From Clostridium beijerinckii (GTDB taxonomy: Bacteria > Bacillota > Clostridia > Clostridiales > Clostridiaceae): a DNA stretch of 64,000 nt. The stretch lies in NCBI RefSeq assembly GCF_036699995.1, contig NZ_CP144906.1, positions 3,855,001 to 3,919,000 of the forward strand, read 5' to 3'. This document shows positions 18,786-28,539 of this stretch, piece after piece; the first letter of the stretch is position 1, and each line of letters begins with the position of its first letter. The notes beneath the pieces are model-generated. The model made no database searches. It saw only the letters and a program-made list of their open reading frames with translations, and was not told where the DNA came from. The position numbers and the translations under genes are program-made.

Positions 18786-19664
18786 CTATTTGTTTATTTT
18801 CTTTATATATTTAACATCAATTAATGTTAAAACTACCATTGTCGCAAATAAAACTACTGCTAGTGATGATGCATATCCCAAATTTAAATTTGTAAATGCT
18901 TCTGTCATTATTCTATAAGATAGTAATGTTGTTGAGTCTCCTGGCCCTCCTGATGTCATTGAATATACAACATCAAAACTAGTGAGCCTCCACATTGTAA
19001 AAAAGATACATAGTGTTAATACTGTATTTTTTATTCCTGGCAATGTAATTGAAAAAAATGATTTAATTATTCCTGCTCCGTCTATTTTAGCTGCTTCATA
19101 AAGGTCTGATGGTATAAACTGCAATGCTGCTAATACTAGTATCGCAAAGAAAGGGACATCCTTCCATAAATCAACTGAAATTACCGCTATCCTTGCAGAT
19201 AATTCATTAATTAACCAATCGTAGTGAAAATTAGGTAATATTCGCCTTACTAAATCATTTATAAGGCCATAAGTATCATTAAAAGCCCATCTTGCAGCAA
19301 GGCCTGCAACAACCATTGGCATTGCCCATGGTATTAAGACAATTGTTCTTAAAAACTTTCTACCTCTAAATTTTATATTTAACATTAACGCTAGTCCTAC
19401 ACCTAATACAACGTGTAATATCATAGAAGCTATTGTAAATATAGCAGTGAATTCTATTGATGTAGCTAGTTTTTCATCAGTAAACATTTGTATGAAGTTC
19501 TGAGTACCAATAAATTTCGCTTCTCCACCTCTTAGTAAGCTCATATCAAAAAAACTATTCTTAAAGGTAGTGAATATTGGATATATTGTTGTAAAACCTC
19601 TTAGTATTAATACAGGTGCTACTAGCATCCAAGCTATCCATATCTTATTACGTTTATTACTCAT
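18786..19664 (-). CDS. Sugar ABC transporter permease (MalF/CUT1 type)
   Basis: This 292-residue permease has six helices, the N-terminal WIAWMLVAPVLILRGFTTIYP and the EAA loop EAAKIDGAGIIKSFFSITLPGI. It pairs with the MalG-like permease to form the channel. The ATG at 19664 follows GGAGGAG; the upstream in-frame ATG at 19718 has no good site. It lies second in the operon after the binding protein. Confidence 0.9.
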   Translation of the reverse strand: MSNKRNKIWIAWMLVAPVLILRGFTTIYPIFTTFKNSFFDMSLLRGGEAKFIGTQNFIQMFTDEKLATSIEFTAIFTIASMILHVVLGVGLALMLNIKFRGRKFLRTIVLIPWAMPMVVAGLAARWAFNDTYGLINDLVRRILPNFHYDWLINELSARIAVISVDLWKDVPFFAILVLAALQFIPSDLYEAAKIDGAGIIKSFFSITLPGIKNTVLTLCIFFTMWRLTSFDVVYSMTSGGPGDSTTLLSYRIMTEAFTNLNLGYASSLAVVLFATMVVLTLIDVKYIKKINK

Positions 19665-19844
19665 ATTCTCCTCCAATCTTTGATAATTGCTATAATAATT
19701 TGAATTTTCTATTACCATAAACTCCTTTGTTAAAAAATAAGATTATAGCGTATTTTTATAATTAACTCATACCTAAATAAACTAACAACTCTTAATGCTA
19801 CTACTATTTAATTTAGGTATGAATCTTTCAATATTTATATCTAA

Positions 19845-21101
19845 TTATTTTTTAGCATATTTATTTACTTCTACCTGTGCCTTTTGGCAGAACTCGTCTA
19901 GAGATATTTCATCAGAGGCATATCTTTGGAATAATGATCCCATAGAACTTATAAATTCCATTGCTTGAGGTGCCATTGGGCGTCCGTGTAGTTCAGTATT
20001 TTGTAAATACCCCTTAATTGCACTAAGCCCTTCTATTTTAAAGTTTGAATCATTTATTACATCAGACCTTGCAGGCAATCTTGAAGTCATCTCATAATAG
20101 TCTTTTTCTCCTTGTGGGCTTGCTGCATAATTCAAGAATTTAATTGCAGCTTCCTTATTTTCTGATGCTGAATTTAATACATAATTCCAGCAAGCTATAT
20201 AGGCACTATTTTTTTCAAAAGTAGGCATTGGCGCTAAAGTTATTCCGTTTTTACCATATCTACCAGAATTAACAAAATTTTTCATAGCACCTGTATACAT
20301 AAATATTGATGCATAGTCGTCATCAAAGAATTTTTGCATCATTGGATCATATTGATCAGCCAATTGAGCTATAGGAGTTTCACCATTCTTAGCCATATCA
20401 TGCATGAATTTAACTGCTTCTTTTGTTTTAGGGTTTGTCCAATCATAATAGTCTCCACCGAACAAATTTACAAAAGTTCCGATTTCATTAAATACATAAG
20501 TTTTTTCCCATGCACCACCATATCCATACTTCCCATCTTTGCTGTAGGCCTTAACATACTTTTCAAAATCTTCTTTGGTTTTTATTGCATCTAAGCCAAG
20601 TGCTTTTACTTTTGACTGATCAACCCAAAAGCCTAATATCTCCATATACATAGGTACAGAATATATATTGTCTCCTACTTGTATTAAATCTTTTATATAA
20701 TCTTTAGGAAATTGTGATACTACATCATTTTTCATAACAGTATTTTGTAGAGGCTCTAAGAAGCCCGTATTTTTAAATGCACTGATCATTTCATCATTGA
20801 TTGTTATAACATCTACACTAGAATCTTTTGATGAAAGTATAGTCGTAATTTTGGCTTGCCTATCGTCTGTATTAGTTGGGCAAGCAATAGTATCTATTTT
20901 TATTCCTGTAGCCTTTTCTGCTTTTTCAATATACTTTTGAAAATCTTCATTAAAAGTTGTATCAACTGTCATTAATGTTATTTTTTCAGTTTTATTTGCT
21001 GAAGTTTCAGTACTTGATGGTTTTGTGCTTCCACACCCTGTAAAAAATGTTACTGCCATAACTGTCGAAGTCAATAAACACATGATTTTAGTTAATTTCA
21101 T
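19845..21101 (-). CDS. Sugar-binding lipoprotein of ABC transporter
   Basis: This 418-residue extracellular solute-binding protein (family 1) has a lipoprotein signal peptide ending in the lipobox FTGC (Cys23), so it is anchored outside the membrane. The fold is seen in TVDTTFNEDFQKYIEKAEKATGIKID near the start, and YIACWNYVLNSASENKEAAIKFLNYAASP further on. It captures the sugar for the two permeases downstream. It is the first gene of the operon and is divergent from the histidine kinase, whose regulator probably activates it. Confidence 0.92.
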   Translation of the reverse strand: MKLTKIMCLLTSTVMAVTFFTGCGSTKPSSTETSANKTEKITLMTVDTTFNEDFQKYIEKAEKATGIKIDTIACPTNTDDRQAKITTILSSKDSSVDVITINDEMISAFKNTGFLEPLQNTVMKNDVVSQFPKDYIKDLIQVGDNIYSVPMYMEILGFWVDQSKVKALGLDAIKTKEDFEKYVKAYSKDGKYGYGGAWEKTYVFNEIGTFVNLFGGDYYDWTNPKTKEAVKFMHDMAKNGETPIAQLADQYDPMMQKFFDDDYASIFMYTGAMKNFVNSGRYGKNGITLAPMPTFEKNSAYIACWNYVLNSASENKEAAIKFLNYAASPQGEKDYYEMTSRLPARSDVINDSNFKIEGLSAIKGYLQNTELHGRPMAPQAMEFISSMGSLFQRYASDEISLDEFCQKAQVEVNKYAKK

Positions 21102-21314
21102 AAACTTTCCCCCTTAAATATATAACGTTTTCAGTTAAATTTCATATTCATTTTATTAAATCCAATAGTAAATTTAAATATATTATTTTTCTTATAATTT
21201 ATAATTTTTTTTGTTTTTGATTTTCACAATTTATAAATATTGTAATGTACATAGTTATTATCTATAATAACATTAATGGTAAAATATTACACAACCAAAG
21301 GAGAGGGATACTTG

Positions 21315-23135
21315 ATGATTATTATTTATAAATTAAAGTCTGTAAATAAATTTATAAAAAAATATCTTTCTAATTTTCAAAATAAAATAATAGTGTGTTT
21401 TATACTTTGTACTACCATTCCTCTTCTAGCTATTGGCTTAATTTCTTATCATACATCTGTAAAAATAGCACGAGATAAGATAATTAATAGTAATCTACTT
21501 ATAAATAATCAGTTAAAAGTTGATATTAATAATCGTATGATGCAAATTGAGCATGTTGCTGATTCCATTCAATTTTATTTGTATTCTTTAAATAATACTC
21601 CAGTCTTTCCTCTATCAAATTATTTAAATACTTTTAACAATACTTCTAATAATATAGATGTATTAAAAAATAATTTTAATATATTTTATATAAATGCTTT
21701 TGTAGATCCAAGTTTAATTATAAGCAATAATAAGCTAAATTTTAACAACCTAAAAGCAATTGAGAAATATGGGGTTTCTGAAAACGAATTGATAAATTTA
21801 GGTATATCTCCAAAATGGGTTTTTAGATCAAAACAAGTCTTCCCATATATGATTTCTAATACTAACTTAGGAGTGGATTCTATATTTTGCTATAGGAGCG
21901 TTAAATACAATAAAAATGATTCTTTATTGTACGCATATTTTGTAAGTATTAAATCAGATGAATTTTCAGATATACTAAAAAACTCTACTGTAGATAATTC
22001 AATATCTAATTATATTATTGATGATGATGGAGTTGTTGTAGCTCACTCTGATAAAAGTAAAGTAGGCAGTACTTTAGATAATGAAAAACTTTCAATTATT
22101 AAACAAAATGATCTTCACAATGGTTTATCTTCATATAAGGATTCAGAAATTCTATCTTCAAAACTAGTGAATAAGTGGTATATTGTTACTGATATTCCTC
22201 AAAAATATATATTATATAACACTTTTCCGCTTATTAAGTTAATTTTCTTTTCTATTTTACTGCTAACTCCTGTATTCATATTTATTGCTATCTCTCTTGG
22301 AAAAGAACTGACAAAAAGGCTTAATAAACTATCCACAATAATAAAATCTGCTAAGCTTAATAATAATAGCATACAAATTGACAATCTTAATGAATTGATA
22401 GATCCTAACTCCGTACATTGTGACGATATTGATTATATAGCATTAATTTTTCAAGATATGATAAATACAATAAACGATAATTTCAATACCATCTTAGATT
22501 TATCAATAAAAAAAGAAAAATTGAATTATGATTTACTACAAACACAAATCAATCCTCATTTTTTATATAATATACTGGATTCTATTCACATATGTAACTC
22601 CATAGGCAAATTTGATATTGCAAATCAAATTATTATAGACTTATCAAAGTTCTATCGATACGTACTTCGTACCTCTGAAAATTTAATAACAATTAAGGAA
22701 GAACTAGAAATTTCTAAATTATACTTATCAATGGAGAGCATATGCAAAGATGGAAATATAGCTTGGAATTTTTATTTGGATGAAGGTATCGAAAACTTTC
22801 TAATTCCAAAACTTACACTTCAGCCACTTATTGAAAATTGCATTAAGCATGGAATTGGACAAGGTAAAAATAAAATCAGTATAGATATATCTATTGTTTA
22901 TTATGAAAATTATATTTTAATTACCATTAAAGATAATGGAATTGGTATTAATCCTGATAAGCTTATTGACATGCAATCTATCCTAAAAAATAATAGTGTC
23001 GATAATAAATATCTAGGATTAAGTAATGTAAATGCTAGGTTAGCTTCTTCAAAGATATCTAAAGAATGTATAAAAATTACTAGTGATCTAAACAGTGGCA
23101 CCAAAATTCAAATGATATTAAATCAAATTATTTAA
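21315..23135 (+). CDS. Sensor histidine kinase, YesM/LytS type
   Basis: This protein of about 606 residues has an N-terminal TM helix (IIVCFILCTTIPLLAIGLI), a large extracellular cache-like sensor, and a second TM helix (LIKLIFFSILLLTPVFIFIAI) at about residue 310. A HAMP-like linker follows, then the His_kinase box QINPHFLYNILDSIHICNS with the phospho-accepting histidine. An ATPase domain follows (LTLQPLIENCIKHGI, then IKDNGIGI). The start at 21315 is placed 5-10 bases after AGGAGAGGG; a TTG one codon earlier is equally possible. It senses a sugar or its binding protein, and is divergent from the ABC operon. Confidence 0.9.
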   Translation: MIIIYKLKSVNKFIKKYLSNFQNKIIVCFILCTTIPLLAIGLISYHTSVKIARDKIINSNLLINNQLKVDINNRMMQIEHVADSIQFYLYSLNNTPVFPLSNYLNTFNNTSNNIDVLKNNFNIFYINAFVDPSLIISNNKLNFNNLKAIEKYGVSENELINLGISPKWVFRSKQVFPYMISNTNLGVDSIFCYRSVKYNKNDSLLYAYFVSIKSDEFSDILKNSTVDNSISNYIIDDDGVVVAHSDKSKVGSTLDNEKLSIIKQNDLHNGLSSYKDSEILSSKLVNKWYIVTDIPQKYILYNTFPLIKLIFFSILLLTPVFIFIAISLGKELTKRLNKLSTIIKSAKLNNNSIQIDNLNELIDPNSVHCDDIDYIALIFQDMINTINDNFNTILDLSIKKEKLNYDLLQTQINPHFLYNILDSIHICNSIGKFDIANQIIIDLSKFYRYVLRTSENLITIKEELEISKLYLSMESICKDGNIAWNFYLDEGIENFLIPKLTLQPLIENCIKHGIGQGKNKISIDISIVYYENYILITIKDNGIGINPDKLIDMQSILKNNSVDNKYLGLSNVNARLASSKISKECIKITSDLNSGTKIQMILNQII

Positions 23136-23160
23136 AATATATATGTAAGGAGACGTATTT

Positions 23161-24756
23161 TTGAGAAAAGTAATTATAGTAGATGATAATCATTTATCTG
23201 TTGAAGGTATTTATAAAAATATAGACTGGAAATCTTTAAATTCAGAAGTAGCATATATGTTTTATGATTCACAATCTGTTATTGATGCTGTTAAATCTGC
23301 TAATATTGATTTAATAATATCAGATATAGAAATGCCTATAATATCTGGACTAGAGATGTCAAAGCAAATATTAAAATTTAATCCTAATATAAAGATTATA
23401 CTTATAAGCGCATTTGATAAATTTGAATACGCAAGAGAGGCTATCAGAGTTGGGGTCTATGATTACATAGAAAAACCTATTGATTATAATTATCTCAGCA
23501 CAATTATTAATAATGCATTCGTCCAATTAGAGAAAGAAAAAAGGAATCGTAAAATCTTAAATGAAAGTCGCCCATTAATGATAAGTAAGTTTTTTTCAGA
23601 ATTAATACATTTAAACACTGATGAAGCAAAATACAATCTTTCTAAATATCCGGATTACTTAAATATAGATTTAAATTCAAAATATTTTTTGACATTAAAT
23701 TTTAAAATAACAAACTCTAAAATATTAAAAAATGATTTAGGAATTGAAAAATATCATATTTCATTAATAGACTTAGGTGATCATATTAAATCTGCTTTTT
23801 CTAAGTTTAAATTATATCATCTTTTAATCGAACGGGACGATATAATTACAATTATTGGTGAAAATTACCCAAATGGAAATTACTTGCTGAATAAAGTTCA
23901 CGATATACTTAATTCATTCATGGAACACTATAAAAGTGATATATTTGAATTAAATATAGGCATAGGAAGCGTTATTGATTCTTTTTGGAACATGAAAATT
24001 TCTTATGATAATTCATGTAAAGCACTTGAATATAATTTTTTCTTTCCTCAAAAAAACATATTTGATATTCATGATATTGTTAGAAAAAATAATGCAAATA
24101 ATAGTGTTTATATTTATGCCAAAGAAGATAAGCTAATTCAGCTTATTTACAAAAAGGATTTAAACTCCATAAAAAACTGGATACAAGATTTTTATGAAGA
24201 AATTCTAATAAATTGTAACAATAAGTATTTAATATTTAACAATATATATTCTATTCTAAGTAATGTGCTAAAACTATTATATAACATGTCTATAAATACT
24301 AATGATATTGAAAATATTATAGTAAATACATACAGTAACTTAAGTACAATTTGTAACAGTTCCGAAATAATTAATTGGCTTTTTGATATTTTCAAGATTA
24401 TTTGTAATAGACTTGATGAATCAATAAAAAATCAGCATGAATATCTTTGTAATAACGTAATTACATATATTCAAGATAATTATAGCAAAAAAGATTTATC
24501 CTTAAATGAAATTGCTTTATATGTAAATGTTAGTCCAGCATATTTAAGTGCATTATTTAAAAAACAAATTGGTGAAAACATAAGTACTATTATAACAAAT
24601 GTACGAATAGAAAATGCTTGCAAACTCCTAGAAAATACAAATCTATCTTTAAAAGAAATTAGCGAAAAGGTTGGTTATGTAAATCAATATTATTTTAGTT
24701 CCTGCTTTAAAAAGAAAATGAATAAGAATCCATCTATTTATCGACAAGAAATATAA
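23161..24756 (+). CDS. Response regulator with AraC-type output, YesN type
   Basis: This 531-residue protein begins with a receiver domain: acidic pocket VDDN (Asp8, Asp9), phospho-acceptor Asp55 in IISDIEMP and lysine in YIEKPID. A long linker follows. The C-terminal 100 residues are an AraC/XylS double helix-turn-helix (LSLNEIALYVNVSPAYLSALFKK, then KEISEKVGYVNQYYFSSCFKK). It pairs with the kinase 25 bases upstream and should control the divergent sugar operon. The start codon is TTG behind AAGGAG. Confidence 0.93.
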   Translation: MRKVIIVDDNHLSVEGIYKNIDWKSLNSEVAYMFYDSQSVIDAVKSANIDLIISDIEMPIISGLEMSKQILKFNPNIKIILISAFDKFEYAREAIRVGVYDYIEKPIDYNYLSTIINNAFVQLEKEKRNRKILNESRPLMISKFFSELIHLNTDEAKYNLSKYPDYLNIDLNSKYFLTLNFKITNSKILKNDLGIEKYHISLIDLGDHIKSAFSKFKLYHLLIERDDIITIIGENYPNGNYLLNKVHDILNSFMEHYKSDIFELNIGIGSVIDSFWNMKISYDNSCKALEYNFFFPQKNIFDIHDIVRKNNANNSVYIYAKEDKLIQLIYKKDLNSIKNWIQDFYEEILINCNNKYLIFNNIYSILSNVLKLLYNMSINTNDIENIIVNTYSNLSTICNSSEIINWLFDIFKIICNRLDESIKNQHEYLCNNVITYIQDNYSKKDLSLNEIALYVNVSPAYLSALFKKQIGENISTIITNVRIENACKLLENTNLSLKEISEKVGYVNQYYFSSCFKKKMNKNPSIYRQEI

Positions 24757-24823
24757 TAAATTTTAATTAACTTTTTTGTGCTTTCTTTCTCCTAAAATTA
24801 ACTTCTATTTCATTATTAAATTT

Positions 24824-24865
24824 AGCCTATGTCGGATTTATACTAAATCTAACATAGGCTTTTAT
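24824..24865 (+). terminator. Terminator of the two-component operon
   Basis: AGCCTATGTCGGATTTA pairs with TAAATCTAACATAGGCT (one mismatch) around a 3-4 base loop, followed by TTTTA. Confidence 0.8.
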
Positions 24866-24868
24866 ACA

Positions 24869-24903
24869 ATATATATTTCCATAATAAGTTTACATTTAAA
24901 ACG
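24869..24903. repeat. Intergenic repeat, copy 2
   Basis: ATATATAT, then TTCCATAATAAGTTTACATT and TAAAA. It is similar to the copies at 13996 and 45869. Confidence 0.4.
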
Positions 24904-25193
24904 TAATATAAAAAAAACTTACTATATAAAATATTAAATTTCTATTCTTTAAGGAAGTAATTTCTGCAATTTACTTATTTTAGTCTATATGATATTTTAT
25001 ATATAAATAAGTATGTACTTTATGGAAAATGATTATCATATTTTGTTTAGAAGAATGTTTAAATAAAAATAATGATTATTTATGAAACTGTGCTATATGA
25101 TTTTATATATTAACAGTATTTAATTGGTAGTGTAAAAAATATATGAAAAATCAATCCAACTACCATTTAATGTTAAATTATGTTTGCTAGTTG

Positions 25194-25319
25194 CCCTTGA
25201 CACACCTAAAGATAAATGGTCTTAGGCAGTTAAGGACGGGTGAATGATAATTTTGAACATGACTAATAGACCCGCCTATTGAGATATTTTACCATTTATC
25301 TTTGTGGGCGTGTCAAGGG
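25194..25319. repeat. Long imperfect inverted repeat in the IS end
   Basis: An arm of 27 bases at 25194-25220 (CCCTTGACACACC, then AAAGATAAATGGT) pairs with 29 bases at 25291-25319 (ACCATTTATCTTT, then GTGTCAAGGG). A shorter GACGGGT/ACCCGCC pair lies inside. The 126-base unit lies just beyond the transposase stop. It could be a transposon-end structure or a non-coding RNA. Confidence 0.6.
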
Positions 25320-25345
25320 TGCGTTTCACCAACTGCTTTAGATCA

Positions 25346-26779
25346 TTAGGCAGTTATTGTACAGTTATTTAGAACAAAGTCTTGAGATAGTTCAATAAAT
25401 TTGCACCATCTAGTAGGCATGTTGGACATTGACTCTAACTCTTCAAGGATTACAGGAGTTTTGCCTTCAAGGGCAGAATGTGGTCTTAGAAAGTTAAAGT
25501 ATGCCACAAACATAGTTACAAATGCAACCGACCCGTTAGGACTTCCGAAGCCAGTAGTAGCTCTATAATTGCCTTTAAAGGTTCGGTTAAGACGTTCAAT
25601 AATTTGCTTCAATGGCCTATATTCTTTTGAAACTTCATCTTTATTGGTTAAGCCTATAACTTGAGTAACATCGAATTTTATACTATGGCTTGCAAAGAAG
25701 TGCTGTGCAAGAAGATATATAGGGTTACCATCAGTTATAAGATTAAGATCTTCAGGTATTTCTTTTAACTTACTTAGAACATCATCGATGGCTTTTACAG
25801 CCGTTTCGGTATCTCTATGTGGTGATACTCTGTAAGATAGAATAATCTTTTTAACAGCATCAAAAAAGAAGAAAATATAGTTCCACTTACCGTTAACTTT
25901 TATGTAGGTTTCATCGCCGCAGAAAGAGTCAGAAAGTTTATAATCGTAGTTATCTATAAATGGCTTAACTACAATTGAAACGGCATTAACATAGTTTAAA
26001 ATTGCTTGATGAGATATTTTAATATCATGAATATCTTTAAGCAATGCAGCTGTCTTTCTGGAAGATAAACCGTAGTTAACGTAGTAAGTTAGAATGAGTC
26101 CTAAGGTGTAAGAAGAAATCATAATGTTTGGAAGAGAAACCTTTGATTTTACCGGACTTTCTTTAGAAAGTGGCTTAAAGTCAAAAGTGAAATCTCTAAA
26201 TATGTATCTAACTTTGAACTTACCAGGATTCTTCTTAAAATCTTGTTTTTCAGATTTTGTCATTGATTTAAGATTATTTTGGTAAAAAGAGCAATTATCA
26301 TTCTTACACTTATAAACGTAGAAATCCTTACGCGCCTTGATTCTTTCAAGTGTTTTACTGCAGTGAGGACATCTTAACACTATGGATTTCTGATAGTAAT
26401 TTTTAGGATTGAATGTGGTATCACAGACTTTGCAAAGATATTGTCCTCGGCCTCCGTTATTATCGTAAAGATAGGTATGTGGAGCACCACACTTAGGACA
26501 GATAACATCCTTAGGAGCTAACGCTTTGTTTTTGCGAGGTTTCACAGGAGCAAATTCTTTGCCGTGCTTAAACTCATATTCAGCTATTAGAAGCTTATAG
26601 TTAAGTTTTTCGGGAACATCAAAGATTGGTTGATCATCTACTTGAAGCTTTCGGTATTCTTTCTTAACAGGTTCGTCCGAAATGCTTTTAAGCAAGTTTT
26701 TGCCAACCAGCAAAGTCATGAGATACTTTATAATTTCAATAAGATAAATTACAGTTTCAAGAAGAAACTTATTAATCAT
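25346..26779 (-). CDS. DDE transposase with N-terminal zinc ribbons
   Basis: This 477-residue transposase starts with a hydrophobic helix, then has two zinc-ribbon pairs (Cys94/97 with Cys116/119, and Cys137/140 with Cys158/163). The integrase-like catalytic core has Asp289 (CGDETYIKV), Asp350 (LITDGNPIY) and Glu395 (QIIERLNRTFKGN). The C-terminal FNFLRPHSALEGKTPV is typical of IS6/IS240-like and rve-type enzymes. It is intact, so the element may still be active. AAAGGAGG precedes the ATG at a somewhat long spacing. Exact family assignment is uncertain. Confidence 0.88.
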   Translation of the reverse strand: MINKFLLETVIYLIEIIKYLMTLLVGKNLLKSISDEPVKKEYRKLQVDDQPIFDVPEKLNYKLLIAEYEFKHGKEFAPVKPRKNKALAPKDVICPKCGAPHTYLYDNNGGRGQYLCKVCDTTFNPKNYYQKSIVLRCPHCSKTLERIKARKDFYVYKCKNDNCSFYQNNLKSMTKSEKQDFKKNPGKFKVRYIFRDFTFDFKPLSKESPVKSKVSLPNIMISSYTLGLILTYYVNYGLSSRKTAALLKDIHDIKISHQAILNYVNAVSIVVKPFIDNYDYKLSDSFCGDETYIKVNGKWNYIFFFFDAVKKIILSYRVSPHRDTETAVKAIDDVLSKLKEIPEDLNLITDGNPIYLLAQHFFASHSIKFDVTQVIGLTNKDEVSKEYRPLKQIIERLNRTFKGNYRATTGFGSPNGSVAFVTMFVAYFNFLRPHSALEGKTPVILEELESMSNMPTRWCKFIELSQDFVLNNCTITA

Positions 26780-26952
26780 GGTAATAGCTTGCCTCCTTTT
26801 TTAGTTCAGTGTTTTTGTTTTGCAAGTATAAAATATCTTAACTTTTTGGGGGTGGCAAGTTATTTATATAAAAAATAAGAAAAATTAAAGGGTTGCTGCC
26901 TTAGTTAGATAAAAAACTTTGACAGTACCATTTAATTTGTAGGAGTGTAAAA

Positions 26953-27411
26953 ATGAAGGTTAGTATAAACATTATCTCTTCTGAATTAGAGGAAGAAGTT
27001 ATTTTTAACGTACACAATGTTCAAGAAAAAGTTACTGAAGCCATAGAATTACTGACATCATCAAATGAAGTTATTAAACACTTACTTGGAAGAAAAGAAG
27101 AAAAATATTACAAAGTAAACGTAGATGAAATTTTTTATATAGAATCAATAGACAGAAAAGTATTCATCTATACGAAAACTCAAACATATGAAATTTCTGA
27201 GAAATTGTATGTTCTTGAGGAACAATTAGCTAGCATGAATTTTATTAGAATTTCTAAATCTTTGCTACTCAATATTGATAAAATACACTCTTTTTATCCA
27301 AAGTTAAGCGGAAATCTAGAGGCCCTTTTAACTAATAATGAAAAAGTAATAATTTCAAGAAGATATGTTGCAAATTTAAAAAACAAATTGGGAATGAGGG
27401 ATGGCAAATGA
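26953..27411 (+). CDS. LytTR-domain transcriptional regulator
   Basis: This 152-residue protein has a short N-terminal segment and a C-terminal LytTR DNA-binding domain (about residues 50-148: VNVDEIFYIESIDRKVFIYT, FIRISKSLLLNIDKI, VIISRRYVANLK). It has no receiver domain. Such proteins usually work with a membrane partner encoded next to them, here the DUF3021 protein, whose ATG overlaps this stop codon. The insertion sequence ends about 27 bases upstream, so expression may be altered. GTAGGAG is the ribosome binding site. Confidence 0.92.
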   Translation: MKVSINIISSELEEEVIFNVHNVQEKVTEAIELLTSSNEVIKHLLGRKEEKYYKVNVDEIFYIESIDRKVFIYTKTQTYEISEKLYVLEEQLASMNFIRISKSLLLNIDKIHSFYPKLSGNLEALLTNNEKVIISRRYVANLKNKLGMRDGK

Positions 27412-27818
27412 CCTTTAAATATTTAAAAGAAATATTAAAATTAACCTCAGTAGTTTTTACAGTAATAACATTATTTCAGCTTATTACAAAACAATCTTTA
27501 GATAATAAAAAGCTTTGTGAATTACTAGCTTTATCATTATCATTGTCATTAATAAAGATGGTTATTAATAAATATATTATTTCTAAGGACTCAATATTTA
27601 ACCCATTATTATATATAATTATAATTTGGTTAATGATTGCTGCATCAAATTATCTTTTTAACTGGAATATGTCCTTATTATTAATGCTTTCAACGTTTAT
27701 TGAAGTTATATTCATTTACATATGCGTAAGACTTATTAATTATCAATATGAGAAAATAGACGTGAAGAAAATGAATGAGATTTTAGATAGAAATAGAAAA
27801 AATAAAAACCAACAGTAG
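27408..27818 (+). CDS. DUF3021-family membrane protein, LytTR partner
   Basis: This 136-residue protein has four predicted membrane helices (about residues 12-30, 38-56, 65-82, 88-108) and a basic tail. It matches DUF3021 proteins, which are coupled to LytTR regulators and are thought to hold them inactive. The start overlaps the LytTR stop in ATGA, implying translational coupling. The signal it responds to is unknown. Confidence 0.8.
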   Translation: MTFKYLKEILKLTSVVFTVITLFQLITKQSLDNKKLCELLALSLSLSLIKMVINKYIISKDSIFNPLLYIIIIWLMIAASNYLFNWNMSLLLMLSTFIEVIFIYICVRLINYQYEKIDVKKMNEILDRNRKNKNQQ

Positions 27819-27955
27819 ATTTTTGTTTATTTTTATATTAGTTTTAATACCGCTTAGTTATATAAATATACCGCTTACGTAAATACGTATTGTCCTTATT
27901 TAATTTATATTGTACTCTTACAGCATGATATGAATTAAGAAAGAAGGTTATTATT

Positions 27956-28471
27956 ATGATGATTATTAATATTGTTTCAGAGGTATTTAGCCAAACTCCT
28001 TTTTATGTTTTGGTTATATTTATTTACCTTTTAAAGCGTGGAATTAATGCTAGTAAAGATGGTGAGTTATCATTTGCTAAAATGTTCATTATGCCATCCA
28101 TTTTTATTATTTGGGGCTTAGAAAAATTGCTAACTAAATTTAGCTATTTAGGTCTTTCTATGATTTTTTATATCATTTGTATGTGTTTTGGTACTTTAAT
28201 ATCATATTATTTATATTCTCGATATAGAAAAATATATATAAAGGATGGCTCTCTATATAAAACTGGCTCATATTTACCAATAACTATTATGATGACTAAT
28301 TTTTTTGCTAAATATCTATTAAATGTTGCTATGGCTGTTAATCCGTTGTTATACAGTACACTTTTCTTTAATATTTTGTATTCATTATTATCTGGCTTTT
28401 CCGTCGGATTATTTATTGGAGGTATTTTACAAGCATATAAATCTTATTCGAACTTAAAAGCATTAGCTTAG
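27956..28471 (+). CDS. Small multi-pass membrane protein
   Basis: This 171-residue protein has five or six hydrophobic helices and no known catalytic motif. It resembles DUF6622-type integral membrane proteins found in clostridia, but this is a weak match from memory. It lies 138 bases downstream of the LytTR/DUF3021 pair, on the same strand, and may be a target of that regulator. AAGAAGG precedes the ATG at 27956. Confidence 0.65.
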   Translation: MMIINIVSEVFSQTPFYVLVIFIYLLKRGINASKDGELSFAKMFIMPSIFIIWGLEKLLTKFSYLGLSMIFYIICMCFGTLISYYLYSRYRKIYIKDGSLYKTGSYLPITIMMTNFFAKYLLNVAMAVNPLLYSTLFFNILYSLLSGFSVGLFIGGILQAYKSYSNLKALA

Positions 28472-28539
28472 ATATATGATTAACACATCTAAATTAAAAC
28501 TTCACATGTATTTTATCAGTTAAATCCCCTACTAAATTA

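Larger units (their letters stand above)
24757..25160. other. Intergenic region after the response regulator
   Basis: No gene is seen. It holds the terminator at 24824-24863, a repeat copy at 24869-24903 and, near 25125-25160, a short hairpin GGTAGT/ACTACC. That hairpin was probably part of the leader of the LytTR operon before the insertion sequence arrived. Confidence 0.5.
25172..26925 (-). mobile_element. Insertion sequence with zinc-ribbon DDE transposase
   Basis: The sequence TACCATTTAAT occurs at 25161-25171 and again at 26926-26936, bracketing the transposase. It may be a target-site duplication, which would set these limits. Clear terminal inverted repeats were not found at those exact ends, so the boundaries are tentative. 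Inner related sequences are CTTAGGCAGTTAA near 25221 and, inverted, CTGCCTTAG near 26897. The element separates a promoter-like region from the LytTR gene. Confidence 0.55.
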
